64,000 nucleotides of DNA from CAWATZ01 sp963784995 (GTDB taxonomy: Bacteria > Planctomycetota > Planctomycetia > Gemmatales > Gemmataceae), in contig CAWATZ010000003.1 of assembly GCA_963784995.1 (NCBI GenBank), positions 806,001 to 870,000 of the forward strand. The letters run 5' to 3'. The notes below the pieces were generated by a model. It did not search any database. It was not told the DNA's origin and worked only from the letters and a program-made list of their open reading frames with translations. Each line of letters opens with the position of its first letter. The first letter of the stretch is position 1. Of this stretch, positions 46,320 to 55,535 are shown in pieces. A program made the translations under genes and the position numbers.

Positions 46320-46973
46320 ATGAAACGTCACCTGGTTGTCGCCACGGCGCTCCTGGTCCTTGTGCCGTCTCTCTTGCCGGCCCAGGAACTGATCCTGCAC
46401 GAGCGGAAAATCAACCGCCAGCGCATCACGACCATTGCTTGCGTGCCGGCGAGGCCCGGCATGATGATGCCGGCTCCGGGAATGATTGTGCCGCCGGGGG
46501 CCGGTGTCCCCGTGCCGGGCGCGATTGTGCCGGCACCTGGAAACGTGCAGCCGGCTCCGGGAGCGGTGCAGCCGGCCCCGGGAGCCAAGGTCCCGCCCGG
46601 CGAAGACGAGAGACGCAAGCTGGACGTGAGCGTGCCGGCAACGGATTCCACGGGGGCAGCGCCCGCCGTGGTCCCCACGGCCACCGCGGTCATGCTCGAC
46701 AGCACCGCCTGGCTGGATGACAAGAGCTTCATCGATGGCCAGGGCCGGTGCTGGCAGCAGGCCAGCGGCCAGCCTTACAGCGAGCAGCCGATCGCCATCG
46801 GGGGCTTGCTCCTCCGGACCAACGATGGCTCGCTGCAGTTCTTCACCAGCAGCGGCCGGTTGTTCCGGCTGGGGCTGCACCAGCCGGTCGCCAAACAGGC
46901 ACCGGCCGGTCAAGGTGCCGCGGCACGGTGCTCGACGGGGCGGTGCGCGGGTGGGCAGTGCCGGATTCGGTAG
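46320..46973 (+). CDS. Exported proline-rich hypothetical protein
   Basis: A 217-residue protein from ATG 46320. Signal peptide MKRHLVVATALLVLVPSLLPAQ, then a repeat region of Pro/Ala/Gly units (MMMPAPGMIVPPGAGVPVPG, VQPAPGAVQPAPGAKVPPGE), and a small C-terminal domain (WLDDKSFIDGQGRCWQQASG, GLLLRTNDGSLQFFTSSGRL). Four Cys occur in the C-terminal third. No function is recognised; it is likely a periplasmic or wall-associated protein. Confidence 0.6.
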   Translation: MKRHLVVATALLVLVPSLLPAQELILHERKINRQRITTIACVPARPGMMMPAPGMIVPPGAGVPVPGAIVPAPGNVQPAPGAVQPAPGAKVPPGEDERRKLDVSVPATDSTGAAPAVVPTATAVMLDSTAWLDDKSFIDGQGRCWQQASGQPYSEQPIAIGGLLLRTNDGSLQFFTSSGRLFRLGLHQPVAKQAPAGQGAAARCSTGRCAGGQCRIR

Positions 46974-47025
46974 GTCGCATTTGTTTATTGCTGCTCAGGA
47001 AGAAAAAGACCGCCTCGGCCCCTGA

Positions 47026-47131
47026 CCCAGGGCGATGCCCTGGGCTATCGTGTTGCGCCCCTTCGGGGCGGAAGACAACAGACAACCGCCCCGAAGGGGC
47101 GCAACACGATAGCCCAGGGCATCGCCCTGGG
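47026..47131. repeat. Long palindromic repeat, family A, copy 3
   Basis: 44-base arms at 47026-47069 and 47088-47131 around an 18-base loop. The arm sequence is identical to copy 1. A truncated family G arm follows at 47154-47180. Together they fill the gap between the convergent genes. Confidence 0.9.
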
Positions 47132-47187
47132 TGGAGAGCGCGGGGCCAGGCCCCGCGCTCCGCTGCGCGTCGCGGCTAAACAATCTC

Positions 47188-47930
47188 TCACTGCCCTGCC
47201 CTGGCGGTTGTTTCGATGGTGGCCGCGGAAGAATTCCCATCACTGCTGGATTTGGCCGCAGCGATTGATGGGGTCAGGAGCGGCCTGTCCAGTCTGTCCA
47301 GGCCAGCCCGGGCCAGGGGCAGGCGGGGCTCGAGCCTCAAGGCGTCGCGATACGCCTCGCGTGCCTCCGGCAGCTTGCCTTGCGTGGCCAGCACGAAGGC
47401 CAGGTTGCAGTGGGCCTCGCCCGGGCTGACCGCCTTCTCGAACGCTGCCAGGCTGTCCTCGTAGCGCTGCTGCTGTCCCAGGGTCAACCCCAGGTTGACC
47501 CAGGCCCGGGCATGCCGCGAATCCAGCCTGGTCGCCTGGACCAGGGCCTTCTCGGCTTCTTTCCAGTCTCCCTGCGAATAGTGGTAATAGCCGTAGTCGT
47601 TCCACAAATCCGCGTCGCGAGGATGGGCCTTCAGGGCCTTGCGATATTCCTCCCGGGCCGGGCCGACCGCGCCGACGGCAACGTACAGCCGGGCCAGCTT
47701 TGGGCTGACGTCAATCTTGGGATCCAGCTTGCGGGCCTGCTCGTACTTGAGAATGGCTTCCGGGTACTTTCGGTTGTCCGCGAGATTGTCGGCAAAGCAG
47801 ACCTGGAGGCGCACGAATCCCGGGCCGGCAAGGTCAGGGCCGGGTCCTTGCTCATTTCGCTCCCGGAGAGCAGCACGCAGCCCGGCTGCAGAGCCAGCAA
47901 CAGCCAGAGACTCAGAGACCGCCGATCCAT
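47188..47930 (-). CDS. TPR lipoprotein, TadD-like (frameshifted)
   Basis: About 247 residues when restored. ATG 47930 begins a lipoprotein signal (MDRRSLSLWLLLALQPGCVL) with Cys in a lipobox. One base is missing in the GGG at 47822-47824; after this the frame runs FVRLQVCFADNLADNRKYPE and a series of TPR repeats (AILKYEQARKLDPK, EEYRKALKAHPRDADLWNDY, EKALVQATRLDSRHARAWVN, EAYRDALRLEPRLPLARAGL). TadD of the Tad pilus is a TPR lipoprotein that helps the secretin. The nearby secretin gene (48905-51175) on the same strand supports this role, but the assignment is tentative. Confidence 0.65.
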
Positions 47931-47952
47931 GGTTCCTTCTCCTCCCCCCCAA

Positions 47953-48045
47953 AGAATTCAACCACGGATGACACGGATAACACGGATCAAGACAAAGATT
48001 TGGTCTTTCTTATCCGTGTTATCCGTGCCATCCGTGGTTGAATTC
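47953..48045. repeat. Palindromic repeat, family F (CCACGGATGACACGGATAAC type)
   Basis: About 34-base arms with a single mismatch: GAATTCAACCACGGATGACA and onward, mirrored as CCATCCGTGGTTGAATTC, around an AT-rich loop. Similar CCACGGATAACACGG sequences are known as dispersed intergenic repeats in several bacterial phyla. Sits between two same-strand genes. Confidence 0.85.
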
Positions 48046-48053
48046 CTTCTGAT

Positions 48054-48743
48054 TTAGTATCCCAGACCGCGATAGCCGGAACTGCCGCCGCCGCCGCCGC
48101 CGCCGAAGCCGCCGAAGCCGCCGAAGCCGCCGCCGAAGCCGCCGAGGCCGCCGAACATGCCCATGCCTCCCATGCCGCCGAACATGCCCATGCCTCCCAT
48201 GCCGAACATGCCCATACCGCCCATGCCCATGCCGCCCATGCCCATCATGCCCATCCGCATCATGCGAAAGCGGATCAAAAGAAACTGCGGGTAGAGGAAC
48301 ATCGCCTCGTCGCCAAAGAGTCCCTCGGCACGCGAGAAGCCGACCACCACCCGGCGCTCCGGATCGGGAACGCCGGTCTTGGCCAGGGCGTTGACCACGG
48401 TCATCCGCCGCTGTTCGTTGACCTTGTCGTCCAGGTTGACCTCGATCACGATCGGAGCGGGCGTCGTGCCCCACCGCCGGGCCATCTCGAGGATGTGAAA
48501 CCGGCCGTAAGGGCTCAGTTCCGCCGTCAGCCCCTTCCATTCCATCTCGTAGATGACAAAGTGATCGGCGTAGGCCAGGTTGGCCTGGACCTTGAAGACG
48601 CCATTGACCGTCGCCCCGAGCGGCTCGGGCACCGTGGCCGGGAGCAGGCCGGCGCTGGCCGGGGCCGCACTCAGCCCCAGGGCCAGAGAGGCCGCGGCCA
48701 GCATCCGCCGGGCCCGACACGTGATCCATGAATTGATGGCCAT
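48054..48743 (-). CDS. Exported protein with Gly/Met-rich low-complexity tail
   Basis: A 229-residue protein. Signal peptide MLAAASLALGLSAAPASA (after a short basic stretch), a small folded domain (VFKVQANLAYADHFVIYEME, PIVIEVNLDDKVNEQRRMTV), then from about residue 160 a striking tail of Met-Gly and Gly-Phe repeats (MGMGGMGMGGMGMFGMGG, GGFGGGFGGFGGFGGG). Such tails are flexible and may bind metal or phase-separate. It lies between the TPR lipoprotein and secretin genes, so a link to the envelope machine is possible but unproven. Confidence 0.65.
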   Translation of the reverse strand: MAINSWITCRARRMLAAASLALGLSAAPASAGLLPATVPEPLGATVNGVFKVQANLAYADHFVIYEMEWKGLTAELSPYGRFHILEMARRWGTTPAPIVIEVNLDDKVNEQRRMTVVNALAKTGVPDPERRVVVGFSRAEGLFGDEAMFLYPQFLLIRFRMMRMGMMGMGGMGMGGMGMFGMGGMGMFGGMGGMGMFGGLGGFGGGFGGFGGFGGGGGGGSSGYRGLGY

Positions 48744-48782
48744 CGTCCGGACTCCTGTCTGGTGATTCCTGACTCCTTAGAC

Positions 48783-48886
48783 CACTAACAGCAAGGCGAG
48801 CGGCTTCGCTTTAGCGCGATGCCAGCGGGCCGGTAAGGGCTTTCTACCGGCGGGCTGACGCCGCGCCGCTCGCCTTGCTGTTAGTG
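48783..48886. repeat. Palindromic repeat, family B, copy 2
   Basis: Outer arms CACTAACAGCAAGGCGAGCG and its complement, inner arms GGGCCGGTA / TACCGGCGGGC. Homologous to the copies at 35346 and 59535, with differing outer extensions. Confidence 0.85.
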
Positions 48887-48904
48887 CCTCCAATCCTCCT
48901 GACC

Positions 48905-51175
48905 TCACCGGCCCGGCGCTCTCCCCTGCTGCCAGTAGGAGGTTGGTTGCATCGGGGGCGGGGTGGGCGTCGCCTCCTTTGGTGCCGGCAGTAATTCCGC
49001 GGGGGCGCCAGGCCCTTGCGGCGGTCCCGACTCCGCAGGCATGGGCAGTTGCTGCATCCCACCCGGCAGCGGTTGTCCCGGCATTCCGGGCTGAGGCGGA
49101 ACTCCTCCGGCACCCGGCGGTCCTTGCTCGGGGCCGATCGGAGCGTCCACGGTGGGACCACACTGTCCGGCCAGGTGCATCATTTCCATGCGGCGATATT
49201 GCCGGTAGCGGTCGCGGTCGGTGCGGATCGGGCTGCGGAAATCGGTGCCCCTGTGGCTCTCCAGCCGGCCCAGCAAGTAGAACTCCATGTCGTTGGGCTC
49301 GTACAGGTCATATCCGGGCAGCGGCGGGATTTGCTTGGGCTCCATCGGGTGGACCAGCCGCGGCGTCACCAGGACGACCAGCTCCTGTTCGCGGTTGGCG
49401 GTCTGATCGAAGGAGAACAGCCGGCCCAGGACCGGGATGCCGCCCAGGCCCGGCACACGCAGGGCGTTGGTGTCCAGCTTGGACTGGATCAGGCCGGCGA
49501 TGGCCAGCGTCTGCCCTTCCCGCAGCTCCACCGTGGTCATGAAGTTCCGTGTGGTCAGCCAGGGGACGGCGGACCCATTCACCATGGTCATCTGCGTGTT
49601 CATGTCGCGATCGGTGACGTTGGCGAACAGGCTCAGACGGATGCGGTCGCGGTCGGTGATGAACGGGGTGAAGTTCAGCATCACGCCGATGGGGATGTAA
49701 TTGACCCCTTGCAGTCCCGCCGCGGTGTAGCCGGTCACCACGGGCACGGGAAACTGACCGCCCACCTGGAAGGTGGCCGTCTGGCCATTGATGGCCACCA
49801 GGTTGGGCTCGGCCAGGAAGCGGGCATAAGCGAGGTTGCGCAGAGCGACGAGGCCCATGCTAATCTGGCCGTAGTCCAGGGCGAAGGGCAGGTTGGCGAA
49901 GCCGCCGCCGCCGCCCAGACCGCCGCCGCCCAGGCCGCCCAGGCCGCCCCCTCCCAGGCCGGCGCCGGCGCCGACGGATCCCAGCCCTGCTGAAGCGCCG
50001 CCGAAACCGCCCAGGCCGCCCAGGCCGCTGCTGGCGTTCCACCAGCCGCCGCCGAAGCCATTCAGCCCGAAGTTCAGACCGATGCTGCGGGCCGCCGCCC
50101 GATCGACCTCGGCCACGGTCACCTGCAGCAGCACCTGCTGTTCGCCCGGGATCCGGATCAGATCGATGATCTGCCGGCTGGACGGCAGCCAGCGCTGCCG
50201 GGGGGTCGGGTCGGAAGTGCCGGGCTTGTTCAGGTCGGTCGAGTCGTCGATGTCCGGCAGCACGTTGGCCCGCACCAGCATCATGATCTTGTTGGCATCG
50301 AAAATGTCCTTGGCCTGGCCGCTGACCGTCAGCTTGTCGCCCACCAGCACCAGGCAGATCTTGCTGTTCGGGAAGATGCAGTTGATCTGCTTCTCCAGGT
50401 TCTTGTAGGCCCGCTCCAGCCGATAGCGGTGCTCCGGATCAGTCAGGACGCGCACCAGGAAGGTGAGCAGCTTGTTCTGGTTGGGGTTGGCCGGGTCCGG
50501 GAACCAGATGTTCAGCTGGGTGTTGCCGACCTTGAGCCCCTGCAGCGACAGCTCGCTGGCGCTGATCAGGGCGTAGTTGGCCACCGTCTCGTCGCCGATC
50601 TGGATGCGCCGGGGCGTCACTTCCAGTTTGTAGATCTCGGTTCGCCCGATGACGATTTCCAGGAGGTTCTCCGGACTGGGAACCTGGCGGATGAAGCGGC
50701 TGGCATCGGGCGTCAGGCGCGGATAGGGCGCCATGGGGATTCCCAGGGCCCCGTGGTGCAGCTGCCCCATGGCTCCGAGCGGCGGAGGCGCCGCGGGCAC
50801 CGCCCCGGCCGGCGCCGTGTCCTTGCGTGGCTGCGGCAGCTCCACGTCGCCGACCGGCTCCTCGGCCGGGTTATACGAGGCCTGCTGGATGATCGGCTGA
50901 CCCAGGGGCCGGCTGAGGTCCTGACCGGGAGGCGTCGGCAGACCCGGCAGACCCACCTGCGTGCCTGGGTTCAGGCACGCAGGGTTTGCCGGAAGGTACG
51001 GCTGGGGTCCGGGCTGACCCTTGACCTCGACCAGCACCCCACCCAGGATTCCCAGGGTCAGAAGGATGGCGGCCGTCCACCTTGCCGCCAGCAGACGCCG
51101 GCCTGCCGGCGCCCTCCAGCTTCGGAAGTCATTTTCGGGCGCAGGAGGCAGCGGCAAGTGGAACGCCTCGTGCAA
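48905..51175 (-). CDS. Type II/Tad-type secretin (CpaC/RcpA-like)
   Basis: About 756 residues from TTG 51175; the frame stays open to GTG 51346, but that part (Arg/Cys-rich) looks non-coding. The start is uncertain. After a membrane or signal segment (WTAAILLTLGILGGVLVEV) and a Pro-rich stretch come a pilus-assembly N-domain (EIVIGRTEIYKLEVTPRRIQ, SLQGLKVGNTQLNIWFPD), a BON-like region, and the secretin core (VLLQVTVAEVDRAAARSIGL, LREGQTLAIAGLIQSKLDTN, VLGRLFSFDQTANREQELVV, VTPRLVHPM). A Gly-rich loop (LGGGGLGGLGGGGLGGG) is inserted in the core. It forms the outer-membrane pore for the Tad pilus. C-terminal tail Pro/Gln-rich. Confidence 0.85.
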   Translation of the reverse strand: MHEAFHLPLPPAPENDFRSWRAPAGRRLLAARWTAAILLTLGILGGVLVEVKGQPGPQPYLPANPACLNPGTQVGLPGLPTPPGQDLSRPLGQPIIQQASYNPAEEPVGDVELPQPRKDTAPAGAVPAAPPPLGAMGQLHHGALGIPMAPYPRLTPDASRFIRQVPSPENLLEIVIGRTEIYKLEVTPRRIQIGDETVANYALISASELSLQGLKVGNTQLNIWFPDPANPNQNKLLTFLVRVLTDPEHRYRLERAYKNLEKQINCIFPNSKICLVLVGDKLTVSGQAKDIFDANKIMMLVRANVLPDIDDSTDLNKPGTSDPTPRQRWLPSSRQIIDLIRIPGEQQVLLQVTVAEVDRAAARSIGLNFGLNGFGGGWWNASSGLGGLGGFGGASAGLGSVGAGAGLGGGGLGGLGGGGLGGGGGFANLPFALDYGQISMGLVALRNLAYARFLAEPNLVAINGQTATFQVGGQFPVPVVTGYTAAGLQGVNYIPIGVMLNFTPFITDRDRIRLSLFANVTDRDMNTQMTMVNGSAVPWLTTRNFMTTVELREGQTLAIAGLIQSKLDTNALRVPGLGGIPVLGRLFSFDQTANREQELVVLVTPRLVHPMEPKQIPPLPGYDLYEPNDMEFYLLGRLESHRGTDFRSPIRTDRDRYRQYRRMEMMHLAGQCGPTVDAPIGPEQGPPGAGGVPPQPGMPGQPLPGGMQQLPMPAESGPPQGPGAPAELLPAPKEATPTPPPMQPTSYWQQGRAPGR

Positions 51176-51641
51176 CCTCTCTCTTTCCCGGCAAACATGC
51201 GTCTCCCTCCCCCTCGGACTCTGACCGTCTCGACCGGAGAGCAACCAGCGAAGACTCGCTCTGACGAAACCTGGAAGCCGGGCACAGCAGGAGCATACTC
51301 TGACTGCCGGACGGCCTGGCAGGTACTCGTCCTTGAGCAGTCCCACCCGGGATGGAAGTCAATTCCCCTTCGCAGCCGTTCTTCTGGGCGATCCCCCGAC
51401 GGCTGGACTTCCCCCCGTGGGCCCCTGCTCAAGCACGAACAGGGGCTCACCGTGTCGCTGCTTTCATTCGATCAAGTAGGGCGGGTGTATAGGGACTGAC
51501 GCGATTGGTGTCAAGAGGAAATTCGGAAAAATGTCGGTCACCATCAGACCCGGCAGGCGAACACCCGTGGGCAGGCACGATCCTGAACGGCTACAATGGC
51601 GGCAGGAGCTACGATCCACGGATTCCACAGTGAGCGGCACC
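51176..51641. other. Divergent intergenic region
   Basis: 466 bases between the secretin and yjbQ genes. Several frames are open on both strands but none has family features. No clear promoter, repeat or terminator is seen. Confidence 0.35.
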
Positions 51642-52065
<424 letters not shown>

Positions 52066-52115
52066 GCGATGAAGATCGAGAACGTGCGGCTGTCGCCCCA
52101 GGTGAATTGTGCAGA

Positions 52116-52634
52116 TCAGCCAACCAACGCTTCTTCCAGTTCCTGCTCGGAACACTTGAAGTTCTCGAAGACCTGCACCTTCAACCCCCGAAAGGTCAGC
52201 CGCATTTCATGGCCGCCCGTGAACAGGATGGAGTGAGTGAACGTCCTTGGTTTCTCCTTCTTGACCACGCCGAACTCATCGTACAGCCACTCCAGAGGCG
52301 TTCTCGATGAGGCCAGTTGCGGATGGGTAATCCTCTTTGGCCTGGCCGCCAGATCGTAGAACAGTTGCACTCCCTCGGTACTCGGTGAGGAGAATTGCAG
52401 GAAGAGGCTCAGTGTCAGCGGGTCCTCCTTCGTTGCGACCATTTTGACCCGTGCGTCGTGAAGACAAACCTTGCGGGCCAGCCGACGCGCTCCAGCCGGC
52501 AGTTTTGTCCGGATCGTCCGCAGAAACGCAAGGTAGCGCTGGGTTGCCTTCTCCCACGCCTGGTGGGCCGCCTCCGCGATCTTGTCGTCCTCGGAATCGG
52601 CGCGGACAAGCAGATCGGGAGTGAAGTATTTCAT
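52116..52634 (-). CDS. Hypothetical protein
   Basis: A 172-residue protein with ATG 52634 and GAGGCG upstream. No recognised family. It starts MKYFTPDLLVRADSEDDKIA, with a helical N-terminus (EAAHQAWEKATQRYLAFLRT), a middle with LTLSLFLQFSSPSTEGVQLF, and ends FENFKCSEQELEEALVG. There is no signal peptide or membrane segment, so it is likely cytoplasmic. It stands alone between convergent yjbQ and the SDR gene. Confidence 0.65.
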   Translation of the reverse strand: MKYFTPDLLVRADSEDDKIAEAAHQAWEKATQRYLAFLRTIRTKLPAGARRLARKVCLHDARVKMVATKEDPLTLSLFLQFSSPSTEGVQLFYDLAARPKRITHPQLASSRTPLEWLYDEFGVVKKEKPRTFTHSILFTGGHEMRLTFRGLKVQVFENFKCSEQELEEALVG

Positions 52635-52973
52635 CGTCGCCTCGCTTTCCTGGTCTTTGTCTCGTAGAACGAATGCCCACTCGGGACACGACTCTCCTGG
52701 TGATAATGCGGCAATGCCAATCGGCCGGCGGAAGCGTGGGGAAGTTCGACCCGCCCAGGTGTGCCCACTTTCGCCTCAACGTCTCTTGCCAGACGCCCAT
52801 TTGGGACCGTTTCGCTTCCTCGCACCACAATGTCCAACCCATTTCAGCGGCGGTCAACAGCTTCAGCAAAGGAAAGCGCCACGCCATAGAGAACCGCGCC
52901 CGAACCGTCCGTGGCGCGTGTTGCCTCGTGAATGGTTGGCGGGGGCGATGCCATCGCCATGCACTTTCTCCAA
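52635..52973. other. Intergenic region with unsupported small frames
   Basis: 339 bases. A minus-strand frame from ATG 52887 (MAWRFPLLKLLTAAEMGWTL) could encode a small protein but runs on into the neighbouring gene and has no family support. No promoter or repeat is evident. Confidence 0.3.
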
Positions 52974-53804
52974 TTATCGTTTCATCGTCCACGACACCCT
53001 CCCCGGCTCCGTCCCCGGCACGCACGCATAGCCCGAGAAATTCGTCACCCCTTCCGCCCGCAGGAAGTCCTCGTCCAGCAGCGTCTGCCCGGTCAGCGTC
53101 GCCGGCTCCTTCTGGACGATCCGCAGGACGCAGTCCGCCAGGATGTCGGGCTTCCGCCACGTCTCTGGTTTCCCCATTCCGAAGTTGATCGACGCCTGGC
53201 TCTCGATGATCGTCACCGGCCAGAGGCTGTTGACCGCGACGTTGTGGCCCTTCATCTCCTCGGCCAAACCGAGCGTCAGCAGCGTCATGCCCAGCTTGCT
53301 GATCGAATAGGCGATCCGTCCCGGCACCATCGACAGGTCCAGCGGCGGGCTCATGTTGATGACGTGTCCCCAGCGCTGCTGGATCATGCTGGGCAGCACA
53401 GCCCGGCTGGCCAGGCAGGCGGCGCGGGCGTTGACGCTCATCACCAGGTCAAAGCGCTTCGCCGGCGTGTCGAGCAGGCTGGCCCAGTGCAGCGCCCCCG
53501 CGTTGTTCACCAGCACGTCGATCCGGCCGAATCGCTCCAGCGTTCTGGCCGCCAGGGCGTCGATCTGCTCGGCCTCGCGCACGTCCACCTGCACCGGCAA
53601 CGCCTCGGCGCCCAGCGCCTCGATCTCGGCCGCCACGGTGTGGATCGAGCCGGGCAGCTTCTCGGTCGAGGAGACGCTCTTGGCCGCCACGACGATCTTC
53701 CAGCCGGCCCGGGCCAGGGCCAGCGCAATGGCCCGGCCGATGCCCCGGCTGGCCCCGGTGATGATCGCCACTCGTCCAGCGCTGGTTGCCACGTGCTTCC
53801 TCAC
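52974..53804 (-). CDS. Short-chain dehydrogenase/reductase (HSDL2-like)
   Basis: A 276-residue SDR. The cofactor motif TGASRGIGRAIAL is at residues 15-27, NNAG near 100, and the catalytic Tyr-Lys pair in AYSISK. Ser in MSPPLDLSM may complete the triad. The fold resembles HSDL2-type enzymes; NADP preference is suggested by the SRG stretch (inference). The GTG start at 53804 overlaps the stop of the preceding gene by four bases, so translation is coupled; a second GTG at 53792 with AGGAAG is an alternative. Confidence 0.85.
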   Translation of the reverse strand: MRKHVATSAGRVAIITGASRGIGRAIALALARAGWKIVVAAKSVSSTEKLPGSIHTVAAEIEALGAEALPVQVDVREAEQIDALAARTLERFGRIDVLVNNAGALHWASLLDTPAKRFDLVMSVNARAACLASRAVLPSMIQQRWGHVINMSPPLDLSMVPGRIAYSISKLGMTLLTLGLAEEMKGHNVAVNSLWPVTIIESQASINFGMGKPETWRKPDILADCVLRIVQKEPATLTGQTLLDEDFLRAEGVTNFSGYACVPGTEPGRVSWTMKR

Positions 53805-54482
53805 AGTGACGCCGAGGCGCCGACCACGGTCAGGCCGACGCCGATCGTCGTTTTCTTGTCGCCGACGGCCACGTTGGCCTTGAAGAACAGCACCCAGTGG
53901 CCCTCGCCCTTGTCAATCAGCTTCGGCTCCAGCCCCGGCGTCCTTCCCTCCAGGGAAGAGCAGCATCACACCGGGATGGCCGCCCGTGGACTTGCCGGAA
54001 ATCTCCTGGAGAGCTTTCACTTCCATCGGGCCAGGCTTCTTGTCCTCGCTGGCCGGCAGGGCCAGGCAGAAGTCGCTGTAGGGGGCGGTGCCCATGTGGT
54101 CGCCGTCCATCGGCTGGCGGGCCAGCCGCAGCGTGTACGTGCCCGGCTTGATCTTCTGTTTGCGATAGTCCTTGTAGATCTTGGCGATCCGGACCGCACC
54201 CATCAGGGTCGAGTCGGGAATCTCGGCGTAGGTCAGGCCGTTCTTGATCTGCACGTCGGTCGCCTTGGCCGGGACCGCCTTGCGGAACCAGACCTCCAGC
54301 AGCAGGTTGCCCTTGCTGTCCAGCAGCTGCACTGCCTTGTCGCTCATCTCCGCCCGGACCGGCGCGGCCAGGTCCATCGGGGCGGCTTGCTCTACCTGTT
54401 TTATTTCGTATTGCGCCGGCGCGGACAGCGGCAGCCCGGCCAGCAGGATCAGGGCCAGCGGCCCTGCAAGCGGTCGTAACAT
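53801..54482 (-). CDS. Exported hypothetical protein (frameshifted)
   Basis: About 226 residues when restored. ATG 54482 with GGAG eight bases upstream. Signal peptide LAGPLALILLAGLPLSAPAQ, then a domain with VRAEMSDKAVQLLDSKGNLL and KIKPGTYTLRLARQPMDGDH, a pattern of small secreted planctomycete proteins. One excess base at 53953-53955 shifts the frame; the alternative frame continues PGLEPKLIDKGEGHWVLFFK and ends at 53801, directly overlapping the SDR start. No function is known. Confidence 0.6.
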
Positions 54483-54515
54483 CAGGGAATCTCCAGTTTC
54501 AATCCGATCGTCACA

Positions 54516-54592
54516 CCCAACCCCTCCCCGAAGCGGGGAGGGGAGTAAAACTGGCTCCCCTCCCCGCTTCGGGGAGGGGTTGGGGGAGGGGT
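54516..54592. repeat. GC-rich inverted repeat (CCCCTCCCCGAAGCGGGGAG type)
   Basis: Arms of about 28 bases: CCAACCCCTCCCCGAAGCGG and onward, mirrored by CCGCTTCGGGGAGGGGTTGG. Such CTCCCC-rich dispersed repeats occur in many planctomycete genomes. It lies in the gap between two same-strand genes. Confidence 0.85.
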
Positions 54593-54606
54593 TGTCTTTA
54601 GCGCTT

Positions 54607-55270
54607 TTAGCGGACCGTGAACCGGCCCAGGTAGGCCCCGCGCCGGCCGGCGTCGTTCCAGGTCGCGTTGACGCCCTTGCCGGTGAAGGTGTGTTCCACG
54701 GCGAAGGCCGGGCGCACGTCCACGTCGAGGGCCAGCGGCGGGTAGAAGGCCGACTCGTTGCCGCACACCTTGTCGTGCTTGGCGTCCAGGCAGCGGGTCG
54801 AGATTTTCGCACATCCCGCATCGAGAACGGCACAACCGCCCTCGGCGCACTCGCAAACGTCCAGATCGACCTTGGCGCTGTGGACGGCGACCACGTTCTC
54901 GACCAGGGCGCCGCCCTGCTTGCGGGCCAGGGCCGTCAGGGCCGCGCGCTGGCGGGCGTTGGCCCGGCTATCGAGGATCAGCACCGCACGGGCCTTGCCG
55001 GTCTGCTGCAGCCCCAGCGTATCGCTGGCCGCGACGACGGCGACGACGCCCGAGCCCGTCCAGGCTGACGCCCTGGAACTCGCCTTTCTCGACCTTCCAG
55101 CCCAGCACGGCGTGCTTGCCGGTCAGGTTCATCTCGGCATTGGCAAAGCAGGGACCGGTCCAGACGTCACAGGTGCGGGCCTCGATGTACTTGCCCGTCA
55201 GCCCCGCCGCGGAGGCCGGCAGGACACTCACGAATACCGCCAGAGCAGCGACAAAGAACAGACGCTTCAT
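54607..55270 (-). CDS. DUF1326-like exported protein (frameshifted)
   Basis: About 220 residues when restored. ATG 55270 begins a signal peptide (MKRLFFVAALAVFVSVLPAS). Then AAGLTGKYIEARTCDVWTGP, typical of DUF1326-like proteins with early Cys. One extra base near 55048 breaks the frame between GEFQGVSLDGLG and VVAVVAASDTLGLQQTGKA. The C-terminal part is rich in Cys (CECAEGGCAVLDAGC, STRCLDAKHDKVCGN). It is the first gene of an apparent operon with the two genes downstream on this strand. Function unknown. Confidence 0.65.
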
Positions 55271-55357
55271 GAGCAGGGACCTCTTGAGTCTACGGATTGT
55301 TTCTCGTGGGAAGGCATTGGATTATTGTTGACCTGACGAAAGCGTTCGTCAAGACCT

Positions 55358-55461
55358 GTTAGCCGCGACGCGGAGCCGCGCAGCGGCGCAGCGGAGCGCG
55401 GGTTGGCCACCACGAAGACGCGCTCCGCTGCGCCGCTGCGCGGCTCCGCGTCGCGGCTAAC
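55358..55461. repeat. GC-rich palindromic repeat, family G
   Basis: Two perfect 43-base arms (55358-55400 and 55419-55461) around 18 bases. The arm starts GTTAGCCGCGACGCGGAGCC. Single or truncated arms occur at 12919-12960 and 47154-47180, and a related repeat at 40501-40552. The gap around it holds no gene. Confidence 0.9.
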
Positions 55462-55535
55462 CATGCAAACACAAATGCCGCCTTGCCTGGCCATGACGGC
55501 AGACAAGGCGGCTTCACAGGGGGGCTGCCTGGCAC

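Noticed and set aside
45879..46913. Minus-strand open frame of 344 residues opposite the proline-rich gene
   Set aside because: No ribosome-binding site or family pattern; the plus-strand gene has a signal peptide and a promoter.
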